A stretch of 64,000 nucleotides of DNA, taken from Saccharofermentans sp. GTDB lineage: Bacteria; Bacillota; Clostridia; Saccharofermentanales; Saccharofermentanaceae. The notes under the pieces are model-generated. The model had not been told where the DNA came from, made no database searches, and worked only from the letters and a program-made list of their open reading frames with translations. The DNA lies in NCBI GenBank assembly GCA_024682215.1, contig JAIKZM010000196.1, positions 1-64,000 on the forward strand. The letters run 5' to 3'. Of this stretch, positions 1 to 7,995 are shown in pieces. The position numbers were made by a program, and so were the translations under genes. How positions within the stretch are numbered: the first letter of the stretch is position 1; every line of letters starts with the position of its first letter.

Positions 1-1
1 C

Positions 2-472
2 TTCGGCAGCATGTTCACACCTGTACAGGATGAAGAATACGAAGAGAACTACTATGAGGAAGAGACAGGTTATGCTGATGAGCCTGAAGAAGCTTACATC
101 GAAGAGCCTATCGTAGAAGAGCAGCCTTACATGGCAGAGCCCCGTGCATATGTTCAGGAGCAGCCTGCTGTTACAACACCTGTTGTTGCTCAGAACGCTA
201 CAGTAATCATGCTCACACCTTATGACATCAGAACAAGCCAGATCGTTTGCGATCACATCCGTGACGGCCATATCGTAATCTGCAACCTCACCAACACAGA
301 TAAGAATCAGCGTGTTGTTGACTATATCTCCGGCGGCGTTTATGCACTTGGCGGAAGAGTTGAGCCTACACCTGTTAAGACAACATTCGTCTGCACACCT
401 AAGTCTGTTAACCTCGTAATCGAGAATTCAGATTCTGCAGAGCAGCAGGGAACAAGAGTTTCAGCTCTCTAA
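2..472 (+). CDS. sepF: Cell division protein SepF (5' end cut by window)
   Basis: SepF binds FtsZ and the membrane and helps build the division septum in Gram-positive bacteria. The visible part has a Tyr/Glu-rich acidic linker (about residues 1-55 counted from the Met at base 11), then the compact SepF domain: a beta strand ending in LTPYDI, a helix, NLTNTDKNQRVVDYISGG and ALGG, all hallmarks of the family. The reading frame stays open upstream of base 11 (codons for FGS), so the usual N-terminal amphipathic helix lies outside the window and the Met at 11 is internal. A hairpin terminator follows directly. Family assignment is confident; the true start cannot be seen. Confidence 0.9.
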   Translation, partial: FGSMFTPVQDEEYEENYYEEETGYADEPEEAYIEEPIVEEQPYMAEPRAYVQEQPAVTTPVVAQNATVIMLTPYDIRTSQIVCDHIRDGHIVICNLTNTDKNQRVVDYISGGVYALGGRVEPTPVKTTFVCTPKSVNLVIENSDSAEQQGTRVSAL

Positions 473-491
473 TAGATTTAAACGTATATTT

Positions 492-527
492 AAAGGAGTT
501 GCCTCAAACGAGACAACTCCTTTTTTT
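492..527 (+). terminator. Rho-independent terminator after sepF
   Basis: A 9-bp stem AAGGAGTTG/CAACTCCTT (493-501 with 514-522) is followed by a run of seven T. It lies 20 bases after the sepF stop. Confidence 0.85.
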
Positions 528-577
528 ATGTATGTAAACGGTTGATGATTTATATGCCTTTTGCTTCTTCGATTATG

Positions 578-583
578 TATAAT
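578..583 (+). promoter_or_regulatory. -10 box for the first LRR_5 gene
   Basis: A perfect TATAAT within the string ATGTATAAT, 50 bases before the start codon. No convincing -35 box lies 16-18 bases upstream. The same ATGTATAAT string precedes the next two genes. Confidence 0.5.
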
Positions 584-632
584 TATTTTGATATTGGATA
601 TTTAACTCAAATAGTTATATGGGAGGGTAGGA

Positions 633-2534
633 ATGAAAACAAAGCGTATATTTGCAGTCTTTATTACTATCGCAATGATCGTCAGCATGGTACCGGCGAT
701 GGTTTTTGCGAATGAGTCCGGCTCCGAGGCAGATGAGATTGAGACGACAGAGAACGCTCAAGTTGAGGAAGAAGAAAATGAAGAGGAAGAGCCTGCCGGG
801 CCCGATGAAGACACGGTTGAGGATGAGGACGATGAAGATGAAGAGGATATCCCTGTTGAGGAATATATTCTCGAAGGAACAAAGCCTGAGCCAGAAGCTG
901 TTGATTCCAGGACAGCCGTAAACGGCCGTATCGGTAAGACAAAGTTATTCTGGTCGTTTAACGGAACATCTCTTACGATCTATGGAAACGGCAAGATGCC
1001 AGCATGGTCAAATGAGACACAGGTACCATGGCATGCATACAGAGATCAGGTTAAGAATATCTATGTCAAAGCCGGTGTCAGATCTATCGGTAATTTTGCT
1101 TTTAAGGAAATGAGGAACCTTAGCTTTGTATCTGTCCGTACATACACGAGGGGAAAGAAAGCCTTAAAGACATATGGAACATTTGCTTTTGCAGGTTCAA
1201 GCATTAGTAATGGAGCAATGGTAAAGACACTTACCACGATCGGTGCACATTGCTATGCAGGAAGCAATATAACTTCCGCAATACTTCCTTCCAAGGTTAA
1301 ATCGATCGGAGTATATGCCTTTGAGAGTTGCAATTATCTTAAGACAGTAAAGCTCACCTCAAAGATAAAAACGATCCCTGATTATTGTTTTGCCGGAAGC
1401 GCATTAACATCCATATCGATCCCTAAGAGTGTTAAGACAATTGGTCAGTATGCATTTGTGGTCACCCCTCTGAAGTCTGTTGTCATAAGTAAAAATGTCA
1501 AGACGATAGGTCAGTGTGCGTTTAATAACTGCAAAAGCCTGACTTCAGTCTCGTTTGGAAAGAATGTCAAAACGATCGGCCAGTACGCTTTTGCTCATAC
1601 AGGTCTTAAGAAAGTTGTCTTACCTTCTAAAATAAGAAATATTCAGGCTTATACATTTTCATACTGTCCGGCATTAACCAGTGTAAAGCTTCCGGCCAAG
1701 CTTGTTTCGATCGGATATGGAGCTTTCTATGACTCCGGTCTTACTAGTATTTCAATACCGGGCAAAGTGAGATCCATTGGTAATTATGCTTTTTCAACAA
1801 CCCCTATAGTGAGTGTAAGGATCCCTGCAAGTGTTAAGACAATTGGCGAGCGCGCTTTCAATAAATGCAGCGATCTTTCTTCTGTAACATTAGCCGGCGG
1901 GGTAAAGACTATCGGTAACAGTGCTTTCTATGATTGCACGAAGCTTCAGAGCATTGTAATCCCCGGGAGCGTTACGTCTATTGGGAACTACGCTTTTTCA
2001 GGGTGCCAGACTCTTTCGGACGTAACACTTAACTATGGTGTTAAAACTATCGGTAATGGAGCTTTTTCCAATACCGGTCTTAAGTCTATAGTTTTCCCGA
2101 GCAGTGTAACTTCTCTTGGAGAATCTGTTGTTTTTGGAGGTTCCGTAATTACAGTTACTCTTGCTAAAGAATTGAAAACTCAAAATCTCGCTGCCTGGGA
2201 AAATACGTTCGTAGATTTCATTGATCTGAAAGAAAACCAGATGACGGTTACGGGAAAGACTGCAACCGTAAAGGCAAAGAAGGTAAGGAAGAAGGCACAG
2301 AAGATCGCTGTTTCCAAGCTCTATACGTTTACTGAACCGGGTAAGGGGACTCATTTGTTTGCTAAGGTTTCCGGCAACAAAAAGATCACTGTTGCTTCCA
2401 ATGGTGTCATTACTGTAAAGAAGAAACTTAAAAAGGGTACTTATACCGTAAAAGTCAAGGTTTTGGCTACAGGCGATAAGGAATACCGGGATTCCGGATG
2501 GCAGACCGTTACTGTCAAGATCAAGGTTAAATAA
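633..2534 (+). CDS. Exported BspA-like leucine-rich repeat (LRR_5) protein, copy 1
   Basis: A 633-residue secreted protein. Residues 1-26 form a signal peptide (Lys/Arg start, hydrophobic core, cleavage after VFA). Residues 27-85 are strongly Glu/Asp-rich and probably disordered. Residues 92-150 are a variant of the short beta domain that precedes LRRs in BspA-like proteins (LTIYGNGKMPAW). About 16 LRR_5 units of roughly 23 residues follow (pattern VKTIGxxAFxxCxxLxSVxIP) to about residue 520. The C-terminal 90 residues form a lysine-rich beta domain (ITVKKKLKKGTYTVKVKV) seen in many clostridial surface proteins. There is no LPXTG or SLH anchor. It is a tandem paralogue of the next gene. The start is fixed by GGGAGG 8-10 bases upstream. 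The ligand is unknown; BspA-like proteins elsewhere act in adhesion. Confidence 0.85.
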   Translation: MKTKRIFAVFITIAMIVSMVPAMVFANESGSEADEIETTENAQVEEEENEEEEPAGPDEDTVEDEDDEDEEDIPVEEYILEGTKPEPEAVDSRTAVNGRIGKTKLFWSFNGTSLTIYGNGKMPAWSNETQVPWHAYRDQVKNIYVKAGVRSIGNFAFKEMRNLSFVSVRTYTRGKKALKTYGTFAFAGSSISNGAMVKTLTTIGAHCYAGSNITSAILPSKVKSIGVYAFESCNYLKTVKLTSKIKTIPDYCFAGSALTSISIPKSVKTIGQYAFVVTPLKSVVISKNVKTIGQCAFNNCKSLTSVSFGKNVKTIGQYAFAHTGLKKVVLPSKIRNIQAYTFSYCPALTSVKLPAKLVSIGYGAFYDSGLTSISIPGKVRSIGNYAFSTTPIVSVRIPASVKTIGERAFNKCSDLSSVTLAGGVKTIGNSAFYDCTKLQSIVIPGSVTSIGNYAFSGCQTLSDVTLNYGVKTIGNGAFSNTGLKSIVFPSSVTSLGESVVFGGSVITVTLAKELKTQNLAAWENTFVDFIDLKENQMTVTGKTATVKAKKVRKKAQKIAVSKLYTFTEPGKGTHLFAKVSGNKKITVASNGVITVKKKLKKGTYTVKVKVLATGDKEYRDSGWQTVTVKIKVK

Positions 2535-2569
2535 ACCGATTCTGACCTGTTGGATCAAACTAACGAAAT

Positions 2570-2600
2570 AAGGGGCTGCCTTAGAGGGACAGCCCCTTTG
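2570..2600 (+). terminator. Hairpin terminator after LRR_5 copy 1
   Basis: A 9-bp stem AAGGGGCTG/CAGCCCCTT (2570-2578 with 2590-2598) followed by a short T-rich tail. The T run is weak. Confidence 0.65.
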
Positions 2601-2654
2601 AATTTGTAATATTTCATTTGTTGCTTATTTGTTTATTTTGTGTTTTTAGGTATG

Positions 2655-2660
2655 TATAAT
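2655..2660 (+). promoter_or_regulatory. -10 box for the second LRR_5 gene
   Basis: TATAAT inside TATGTATAAT, about 50 bases before the start codon and without a clear -35 box. The arrangement matches that of copy 1, as expected if the promoter was duplicated with the gene. Confidence 0.5.
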
Positions 2661-2711
2661 TTAAAAGATATTGATTATTACAATATCAAATTATAAAAAG
2701 GGAGGATGAAG

Positions 2712-4742
2712 ATGAAGATCAAACGTTTAATGGCATTTGTGATCAGTATCGCAATGATCGTAGGAATGGTTCCTACAATGGTTTTTGCGAGTGAAATCGA
2801 CTTTGAAGCTGATGAGCCTGAAACAACGGAAACGGCTGAAGCTGAGAAGGAAGAGAATGAAGGCAAAGAAGAGCCGGCAGAATCAGAGGATAAAGAAGAA
2901 CCCGCTGAGTCCGAAGAAGATGAGGACGATGAGGATTCTGATGATGAAGACGCTGATGATGCTGAAGAAGAGGAAGTTATTCCTACAGAAGAGAACATCA
3001 TGGAGGGCACAAAGCCTTCTCAGGAACCTGTAGACAGTGCTTCCAGAGCAGCTTTGAATGGTCGTATCGGCAAGTCCAAGGTTTATTGGAGTCTTGTCGG
3101 CAATACGCTTACCGTTTATGGTAACGGCAAGATGCCTGCGTGGTCAAAGGAGACACAGGTGCCTTGGTATGCATACAGAGATAGGATCGAATATGTATAT
3201 GTCAGAGCAGGTGTCAGATCTATCGGTAATTTTGCATTTAAGGACCTTAAGAAATTTAAAGGCGGCTCTGTTACTTCCTATGTCAGAGGCAAGAAAGCTT
3301 TAAAGTCTTATGGTAATTATGCTTTTGCGGGAACGCCGATCGGCAGATGCGTTATTTCCAAGACAGTTACTTCTATCGGTGCACATGCATTTGATGGTTC
3401 CGGTCTTGCGAGCATTGTCATCCCCGGAAAAGTTAAGAAGCTCGGTGCATATGCATTTTACAACTGCAATTATATGACCGCAGTTTCTATCGGTAAAAAA
3501 ATTAAGACAATACCCGCTTATTGTTTCTATAACTCTGCTCTGAAAGCAGTTTCAATTCCCAAGAACGTTAAGACTATCGGATCTTATGCTTTTGCTGGGT
3601 GCTACAATTTGAAAGCTGCTACGATAGGTAAAGGCGTAAAGACTGTCGGTACTGAGGCTTTTGCTGATTGCTATTATTTAGCTAAGGTAACGATGGGCAA
3701 AAATGTTAAAACATTCGGTAAATACTGTTTTGCAGGTTGCTACTCGCTTACAAGTATCGTTATCCCCAAAAAAGTAAAGACAATTCCTGAGGGAATGTTT
3801 GTATCCTGTGAGTCTCTTGTCAAAGCATCTCTTCCCAGCAAACTTACTACTATTGGCAAAGGTGCTTTTGCTGATTGTTTAAACATGACAAGCATAGCTA
3901 TACCGGGAAAGGTCAAGACTATCGGAGCTTTTGCTTTTGAATATTCCGGACTGAAGAGCATCAGGATTCCTGCGAGTGTTAAGACGATCGGGTCAGCTGC
4001 TTTTTCTAAATCTCAACTTACAAGTGTGGTCATCCCCGGTACCCTTAAGTCTATACCGGATGCAGCGTTTGCTGCTTGTAAAAATCTTTCCAGTGTTACA
4101 ATTGGCAGCGGAGTAAAATCAATTGGCAATAGCGCTTTTGATAGCACAAATCTAACAAGTGTTGTTATTCCTAGCAGCGTAACTTCAATTGGAAACAAAG
4201 CTTTTTATTATACAAAACTTACAGATGTTACACTTAACTATGGTCTGAAAGCGATTGGTGATTCTGCGTTTGCTTCAACAGCACTTAAGGCCATTTCAAT
4301 ACCTACGAGTGTAACAACTCTTGACAATGGCATATTGGCCGGTGCTAACGGTATCTCAATAACCATTGATGGAGATCTGTATAGTAAATATCCGGGTGCA
4401 TGGAACGGCTTAAACTCATTTTCTGTAAAAACTTTCATGGGTAATGACATGACAGTTGTCGGAAAGACTGCAACAGTAAAGGCTAAAAAGGTTAAGAAGA
4501 AGGCACAGAAGATCGCAGCTTCCAAACTTTATACTTTTACTGAGCCGGGTATTGGCACACATCTGTTTGCAAAGGTAGCAGGCAACAAGAAGATCTCTGT
4601 TGCGTCTAATGGTGTCATCACGGTTAAGAAGGGTCTCAAGAAGGGAACATATTCTGTAAAGGTCAAGGTTTTGGCTACAGGTGATAAGACTCATAGAGAT
4701 TCCGGATGGACCAACATTATCGTTAAGGTAAAGGTAAAATAA
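2712..4742 (+). CDS. Exported BspA-like LRR_5 protein, copy 2
   Basis: A 676-residue tandem paralogue of the preceding gene with the same architecture: signal peptide (residues 1-24, ending VFA), an acidic Glu/Asp/Ser/Pro linker to about residue 95, the beta domain with LTVYGNGKMPAW, about 18 LRR_5 units, and the same basic C-terminal beta domain (ITVKKGLKKGTYSVKVKV). An in-frame ATG at 2706 directly abuts the GGAGG ribosome site, so the ATG at 2712, six bases away, is the better start. There is no cell-wall sorting signal. The two copies are closest in the N-terminal domain and C-terminal cap and differ in LRR number, which suggests duplication followed by repeat gain or loss. Its own terminator makes it a separate transcription unit. 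Confidence 0.85.
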   Translation: MKIKRLMAFVISIAMIVGMVPTMVFASEIDFEADEPETTETAEAEKEENEGKEEPAESEDKEEPAESEEDEDDEDSDDEDADDAEEEEVIPTEENIMEGTKPSQEPVDSASRAALNGRIGKSKVYWSLVGNTLTVYGNGKMPAWSKETQVPWYAYRDRIEYVYVRAGVRSIGNFAFKDLKKFKGGSVTSYVRGKKALKSYGNYAFAGTPIGRCVISKTVTSIGAHAFDGSGLASIVIPGKVKKLGAYAFYNCNYMTAVSIGKKIKTIPAYCFYNSALKAVSIPKNVKTIGSYAFAGCYNLKAATIGKGVKTVGTEAFADCYYLAKVTMGKNVKTFGKYCFAGCYSLTSIVIPKKVKTIPEGMFVSCESLVKASLPSKLTTIGKGAFADCLNMTSIAIPGKVKTIGAFAFEYSGLKSIRIPASVKTIGSAAFSKSQLTSVVIPGTLKSIPDAAFAACKNLSSVTIGSGVKSIGNSAFDSTNLTSVVIPSSVTSIGNKAFYYTKLTDVTLNYGLKAIGDSAFASTALKAISIPTSVTTLDNGILAGANGISITIDGDLYSKYPGAWNGLNSFSVKTFMGNDMTVVGKTATVKAKKVKKKAQKIAASKLYTFTEPGIGTHLFAKVAGNKKISVASNGVITVKKGLKKGTYSVKVKVLATGDKTHRDSGWTNIIVKVKVK

Positions 4743-4765
4743 GCCTGATCCAATCTGAATCAATG

Positions 4766-4796
4766 AGGGCAGTGAACAGTGAGTCACTGCCCTTTT
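4766..4796 (+). terminator. Rho-independent terminator after LRR_5 copy 2
   Basis: A 10-bp stem AGGGCAGTGA/TCACTGCCCT (4766-4775 with 4784-4793) followed by TTTT. Confidence 0.8.
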
Positions 4797-4839
4797 CATT
4801 TGAGCTTCAAAATGATTATGTAAAAAACACGAGATAATG

Positions 4840-4845
4840 TATAAT
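4840..4845 (+). promoter_or_regulatory. -10 box for the DUF47 gene
   Basis: TATAAT inside AATGTATAAT, 30 bases before the start codon. No clear -35 box. Confidence 0.45.
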
Positions 4846-4874
4846 CTTCATATTGAGTAAAGGGGTGGTTAGAT

Positions 4875-5498
4875 ATGACTATAGAAGAAAAGAATTATCT
4901 GTTCGATCAGGCGCTTGCGCTTTCAAGCATACTTGAGCAGGAAAGTGTTGAGTTGCTCGGCATGATGGAGAATATCGATGACAGAGTAGCTATTTCCAAA
5001 GCTATATCTAAGCTCGAGTCTGAAGGTGATGACATTTTCCATGCAACGAATGAAAGACTCCAGAAGATGGAAATGGATGAAGAGACAAGGCTCAAGATCT
5101 TTCACATGATCCGTCACGTTGAAGATGTCACTGACATGATAGATGAGCTCAGCAAGACTATCGTAAGATACAATACCCGCACGGTTACAAACGGTTTCAA
5201 GGCGAGTGTCAACAGTATCAACGGTGCCATCAAGAAGCTTGTTGTTCTCATCAATGCCATGCGTGAATATGAGCCTGAAATGAAGGAGCACTTCACAAAG
5301 ACAGTCAACACATTTGATGCTTTCAAGGTTGACTATGAGAAGATGTACGATGTGCTTATTTTCGATCTCTTCTCGAAGCCTCATGATGTTGTGGATATCA
5401 TAAGATGCAAAGCCGTATATGATGCGATCAGAGACATTTTCGAGGCATTTGAGGTCAGCGCTGATGACGCTTACAAGTTTATAGTCTCAAGAGGCTGA
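4875..5498 (+). CDS. DUF47 / PhoU-like family protein
   Basis: A 207-residue all-helical protein of the DUF47 family (COG1392, YkaA type), related to PhoU. Family members usually accompany PiT phosphate transporters and modulate them. The length and the Glu/Asp-rich helical pattern (SKLESEGDDIFHATNERL, HVEDVTDMIDEL) fit well; the PhoU-like E-x3-D and D-x2-D positions that bind metal are recognisable. No pit transporter is adjacent: the gene is flanked by an LRR protein and a diguanylate cyclase and has its own -10 box and terminator, so it appears monocistronic. The start is set by AAAGGGGTGG about 8 bases upstream. Family assignment is confident; the link to phosphate transport comes from family knowledge only. 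Confidence 0.8.
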   Translation: MTIEEKNYLFDQALALSSILEQESVELLGMMENIDDRVAISKAISKLESEGDDIFHATNERLQKMEMDEETRLKIFHMIRHVEDVTDMIDELSKTIVRYNTRTVTNGFKASVNSINGAIKKLVVLINAMREYEPEMKEHFTKTVNTFDAFKVDYEKMYDVLIFDLFSKPHDVVDIIRCKAVYDAIRDIFEAFEVSADDAYKFIVSRG

Positions 5499-5532
5499 GT
5501 ACTTCCGTTTTTTATTTAACGAGGTTCATGTT

Positions 5533-5565
5533 AAAATCCTTATAGTTCAGCTATAAGGATTTTTA
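5533..5565 (+). terminator. Strong terminator after the DUF47 gene
   Basis: A 13-bp stem AAAATCCTTATAG/CTATAAGGATTTT (5533-5545 with 5551-5563) with a 5-base loop, ending in T. Confidence 0.85.
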
Positions 5566-5611
5566 TATTCTGACCTTAGGAAACAGATGACTTACAGTCG
5601 AGGTGCGTAAG

Positions 5612-7921
5612 ATGAAAAGTAAGAGACTTAACATTGGATTGCTGATAGATGATTTCGATCACTATTTCTCCAGTCAGGCCTGCAAAGGCGCTGAGCTTGC
5701 CGCTAAAGCACTGGATGCAAATCTCTTTATATTTCCCGGTCATTATATAGGAAAGCCTGACAGCAGGTATTCTGACAAGGAATATGAGTATCAGTACAAT
5801 ACAGTCTTTGACCTGACGTCGAGGCGTAATGTGGACATCATCTATGTCGTTCTCGGAACCATCTGTTCCAGGGCGGATATGGAGATGCAAAAAGAATTCA
5901 TTGAATCATTTCCTGATGTTCCGATAGTATGTCTGTTTTCCAATTATGAGAACCTTCCTTCGGTAACTTTTGATAACAGGAGCGGACTCGAATCTGTCAT
6001 TGATCACCTGATAGAAAAGCACGGTGCCCGTGAGATAGGGTTTGTCTCAGGTCCTGTTACGAACCGTGATGCCAGGGAGCGCCTCGATGCATATGCGGAT
6101 ACACTCAAGAAACATGATATCCCTGTTGAAAAGAATAAGATCGTTTACGGTGATTTTACCGAAAACAGTTCCTTCGAAGTCAATAAACTCCTTAACGATA
6201 ACGAGAAGCTTGATGCTATCGTCTTTGCAAATGACTGTATGGCTTCCGGCGGATATAACACACTGAAGCACAGAGGCCTTCAGATAGGCAAAGATATACT
6301 TGTCACAGGCTTTGATGACGATGTTTTCTCGATCAATCTTGATCCGCCGCTTTCGACTGTTGAGGCAGGTTCAGCGGAACTTACATACAAAGCCGTATTG
6401 AATGCGGAAAACTATATCAACGGTTCCGCATTATCCGACATGACCGTTGAGACGAGACCGGTCATGAGAAACTCCTGCGGATGCAGGATGCTTGATGCTG
6501 AGGATATGAGCAAACGCCTTAAACTCGATAAGCTTGAGTCAGGAGATCTGTCTTTTGTCGAAGAGATCAAGAAATTCCTTTTCGGCATATTTGCTGAAGA
6601 TGCTCCTATACTTGAGATAAAAGGGCTGCTTGGTGAATTCTTCTATTCGTTTGCCGATTATGTGCTCGGAAATGATGAGACCTCAGAAAACATGGATGCT
6701 GCTTTTTCCGAAGTACTGAAGACTTCGATACTTATCTATACATCTCCTGAAAAAATGTTTAACGTTCTTCAGACGATGCAATATGAAGCTGAAAAGATCT
6801 TAACCGACAGCGAACGCTGCTTTTCGGTAATAAAGATATTTTCTGATTTCTACAGACGCATGTCTTTCGCCGGCATATCCGTTTCGAGCGAAAACGCTGC
6901 CCGTTCTGAAAGCCTGCCGCGACTTGTAAATCAGCAGTCTGGAGATATTTTCCTTCTTCCTCAAAACAGTGAGATACCGTATGAACATCTGCTGGACGGT
7001 TTGTATGCTTCCGGTTTTGACAGATCGTTGCTCTATATGTTTCAGGGAAATATCTCCAATGAGGGTGACAGGGATTGGAAGTGCCCTAAATCAATCCTCT
7101 TAAAGGCCATATCCGATAAGAACGGCGTACGCTCTCTAGCAGAAGAACAGCAGCTCTTAAGGACCGACCTGATGTTTACAAACGAGTTCATCGGAAACAC
7201 GGAACGTCGTACCATGGTGGTTTCGCCTCTGTTTGTGGGCGCTGACATCTACGGATTCCTCGTGAATGAATTGAATACCAAGAATCTTATGAATATCGCT
7301 CCGGTTGCCATACAGCTTTCCGTGACGCTTAAATCGCTTCTTATGATAGAAAGCCAGAACAGGATCAAGCAGAATCTGCAGAACTCGATCGAGCGCTTTA
7401 TCAGGGATAATACGATGCTTGATGAGATCGCAAAGCATGACGAGTTGACAGGGCTGTTCAACAGGCGCGGTTTTATCGCGAATGTCGAGCGTGTATTAAG
7501 TGATCCGGTCAACTATAACAAGGTGGCTATCCTTTGTTTCTCTGATATGGATAATCTGAAGATGATCAATGACAAGTTCGGTCATGATGACGGGGATTTC
7601 GCTCTCAGGACAGTAGCCGGAGTGCTGCGTGAAGCGTTCCGTGATACCGACATTATCGGCCGTCTGGGAGGAGATGAATTTGTCGTTCTTGCGATAACGG
7701 GAACAGACTGCAACATCTCAGGTATCAAGGACAGGATCGAAAGGGTAACCAAGCGTCACAATGAAAATGCGGGCAAACCTTATCCCATTGCCATGAGTAC
7801 CGGAATCTGTAAATTCAAATGCTCTGCCGATATAGATATTTACGACATACTGGACAAGGCAGACAGGCTGCTGTACGAAGAGAAGACCAGAAAAAAAGAA
7901 CAGTATGGTTCCTACAGATAA
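5612..7921 (+). CDS. Diguanylate cyclase with LacI-type periplasmic-binding-like sensor
   Basis: A 769-residue cytoplasmic signalling protein. Residues 1-290 match the sugar-binding core of LacI/GalR regulators (LNIGLLIDDFDHYFS, VTFDNRSG, REIGFVSGP, LVTGFDD), but there is no helix-turn-helix in front and no signal peptide. A middle region of about 300 residues is not recognised. The C-terminus is a GGDEF domain (DELTGLFNRRGF; GGDEF at 686-690), preceded at the correct 5-residue spacing by an RxxD inhibitory site (RDTD, 677-680). It should make c-di-GMP from two GTP, with feedback inhibition, under control of a small ligand. A GTG at 5603 is in frame, but GAGGTG serves as ribosome site for the ATG at 5612. 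A bidirectional terminator separates it from the convergent flotillin gene. Confidence 0.85.
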   Translation: MKSKRLNIGLLIDDFDHYFSSQACKGAELAAKALDANLFIFPGHYIGKPDSRYSDKEYEYQYNTVFDLTSRRNVDIIYVVLGTICSRADMEMQKEFIESFPDVPIVCLFSNYENLPSVTFDNRSGLESVIDHLIEKHGAREIGFVSGPVTNRDARERLDAYADTLKKHDIPVEKNKIVYGDFTENSSFEVNKLLNDNEKLDAIVFANDCMASGGYNTLKHRGLQIGKDILVTGFDDDVFSINLDPPLSTVEAGSAELTYKAVLNAENYINGSALSDMTVETRPVMRNSCGCRMLDAEDMSKRLKLDKLESGDLSFVEEIKKFLFGIFAEDAPILEIKGLLGEFFYSFADYVLGNDETSENMDAAFSEVLKTSILIYTSPEKMFNVLQTMQYEAEKILTDSERCFSVIKIFSDFYRRMSFAGISVSSENAARSESLPRLVNQQSGDIFLLPQNSEIPYEHLLDGLYASGFDRSLLYMFQGNISNEGDRDWKCPKSILLKAISDKNGVRSLAEEQQLLRTDLMFTNEFIGNTERRTMVVSPLFVGADIYGFLVNELNTKNLMNIAPVAIQLSVTLKSLLMIESQNRIKQNLQNSIERFIRDNTMLDEIAKHDELTGLFNRRGFIANVERVLSDPVNYNKVAILCFSDMDNLKMINDKFGHDDGDFALRTVAGVLREAFRDTDIIGRLGGDEFVVLAITGTDCNISGIKDRIERVTKRHNENAGKPYPIAMSTGICKFKCSADIDIYDILDKADRLLYEEKTRKKEQYGSYR

Positions 7922-7941
7922 ATACAAATAACCGAAAATAA

Positions 7942-7974
7942 AAATCCCGCAGGAATTTCCTGCGGGATTTCTTT
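7942..7974. terminator. Bidirectional terminator between convergent genes
   Basis: A 12-bp stem AAATCCCGCAGG/CCTGCGGGATTT (7942-7953 with 7959-7970). T-rich tails follow on both strands, so it serves both the cyclase and the flotillin gene. Confidence 0.85.
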
Positions 7975-7995
7975 TGGACCTACCAGAGTCTGGTA

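Noticed and set aside
2678-3010. A serine-rich minus-strand frame of 110 residues
   Set aside because: Poly-Ser arises because the plus strand encodes Glu/Asp-rich sequence. The plus-strand gene has signal peptide, RBS and terminator.
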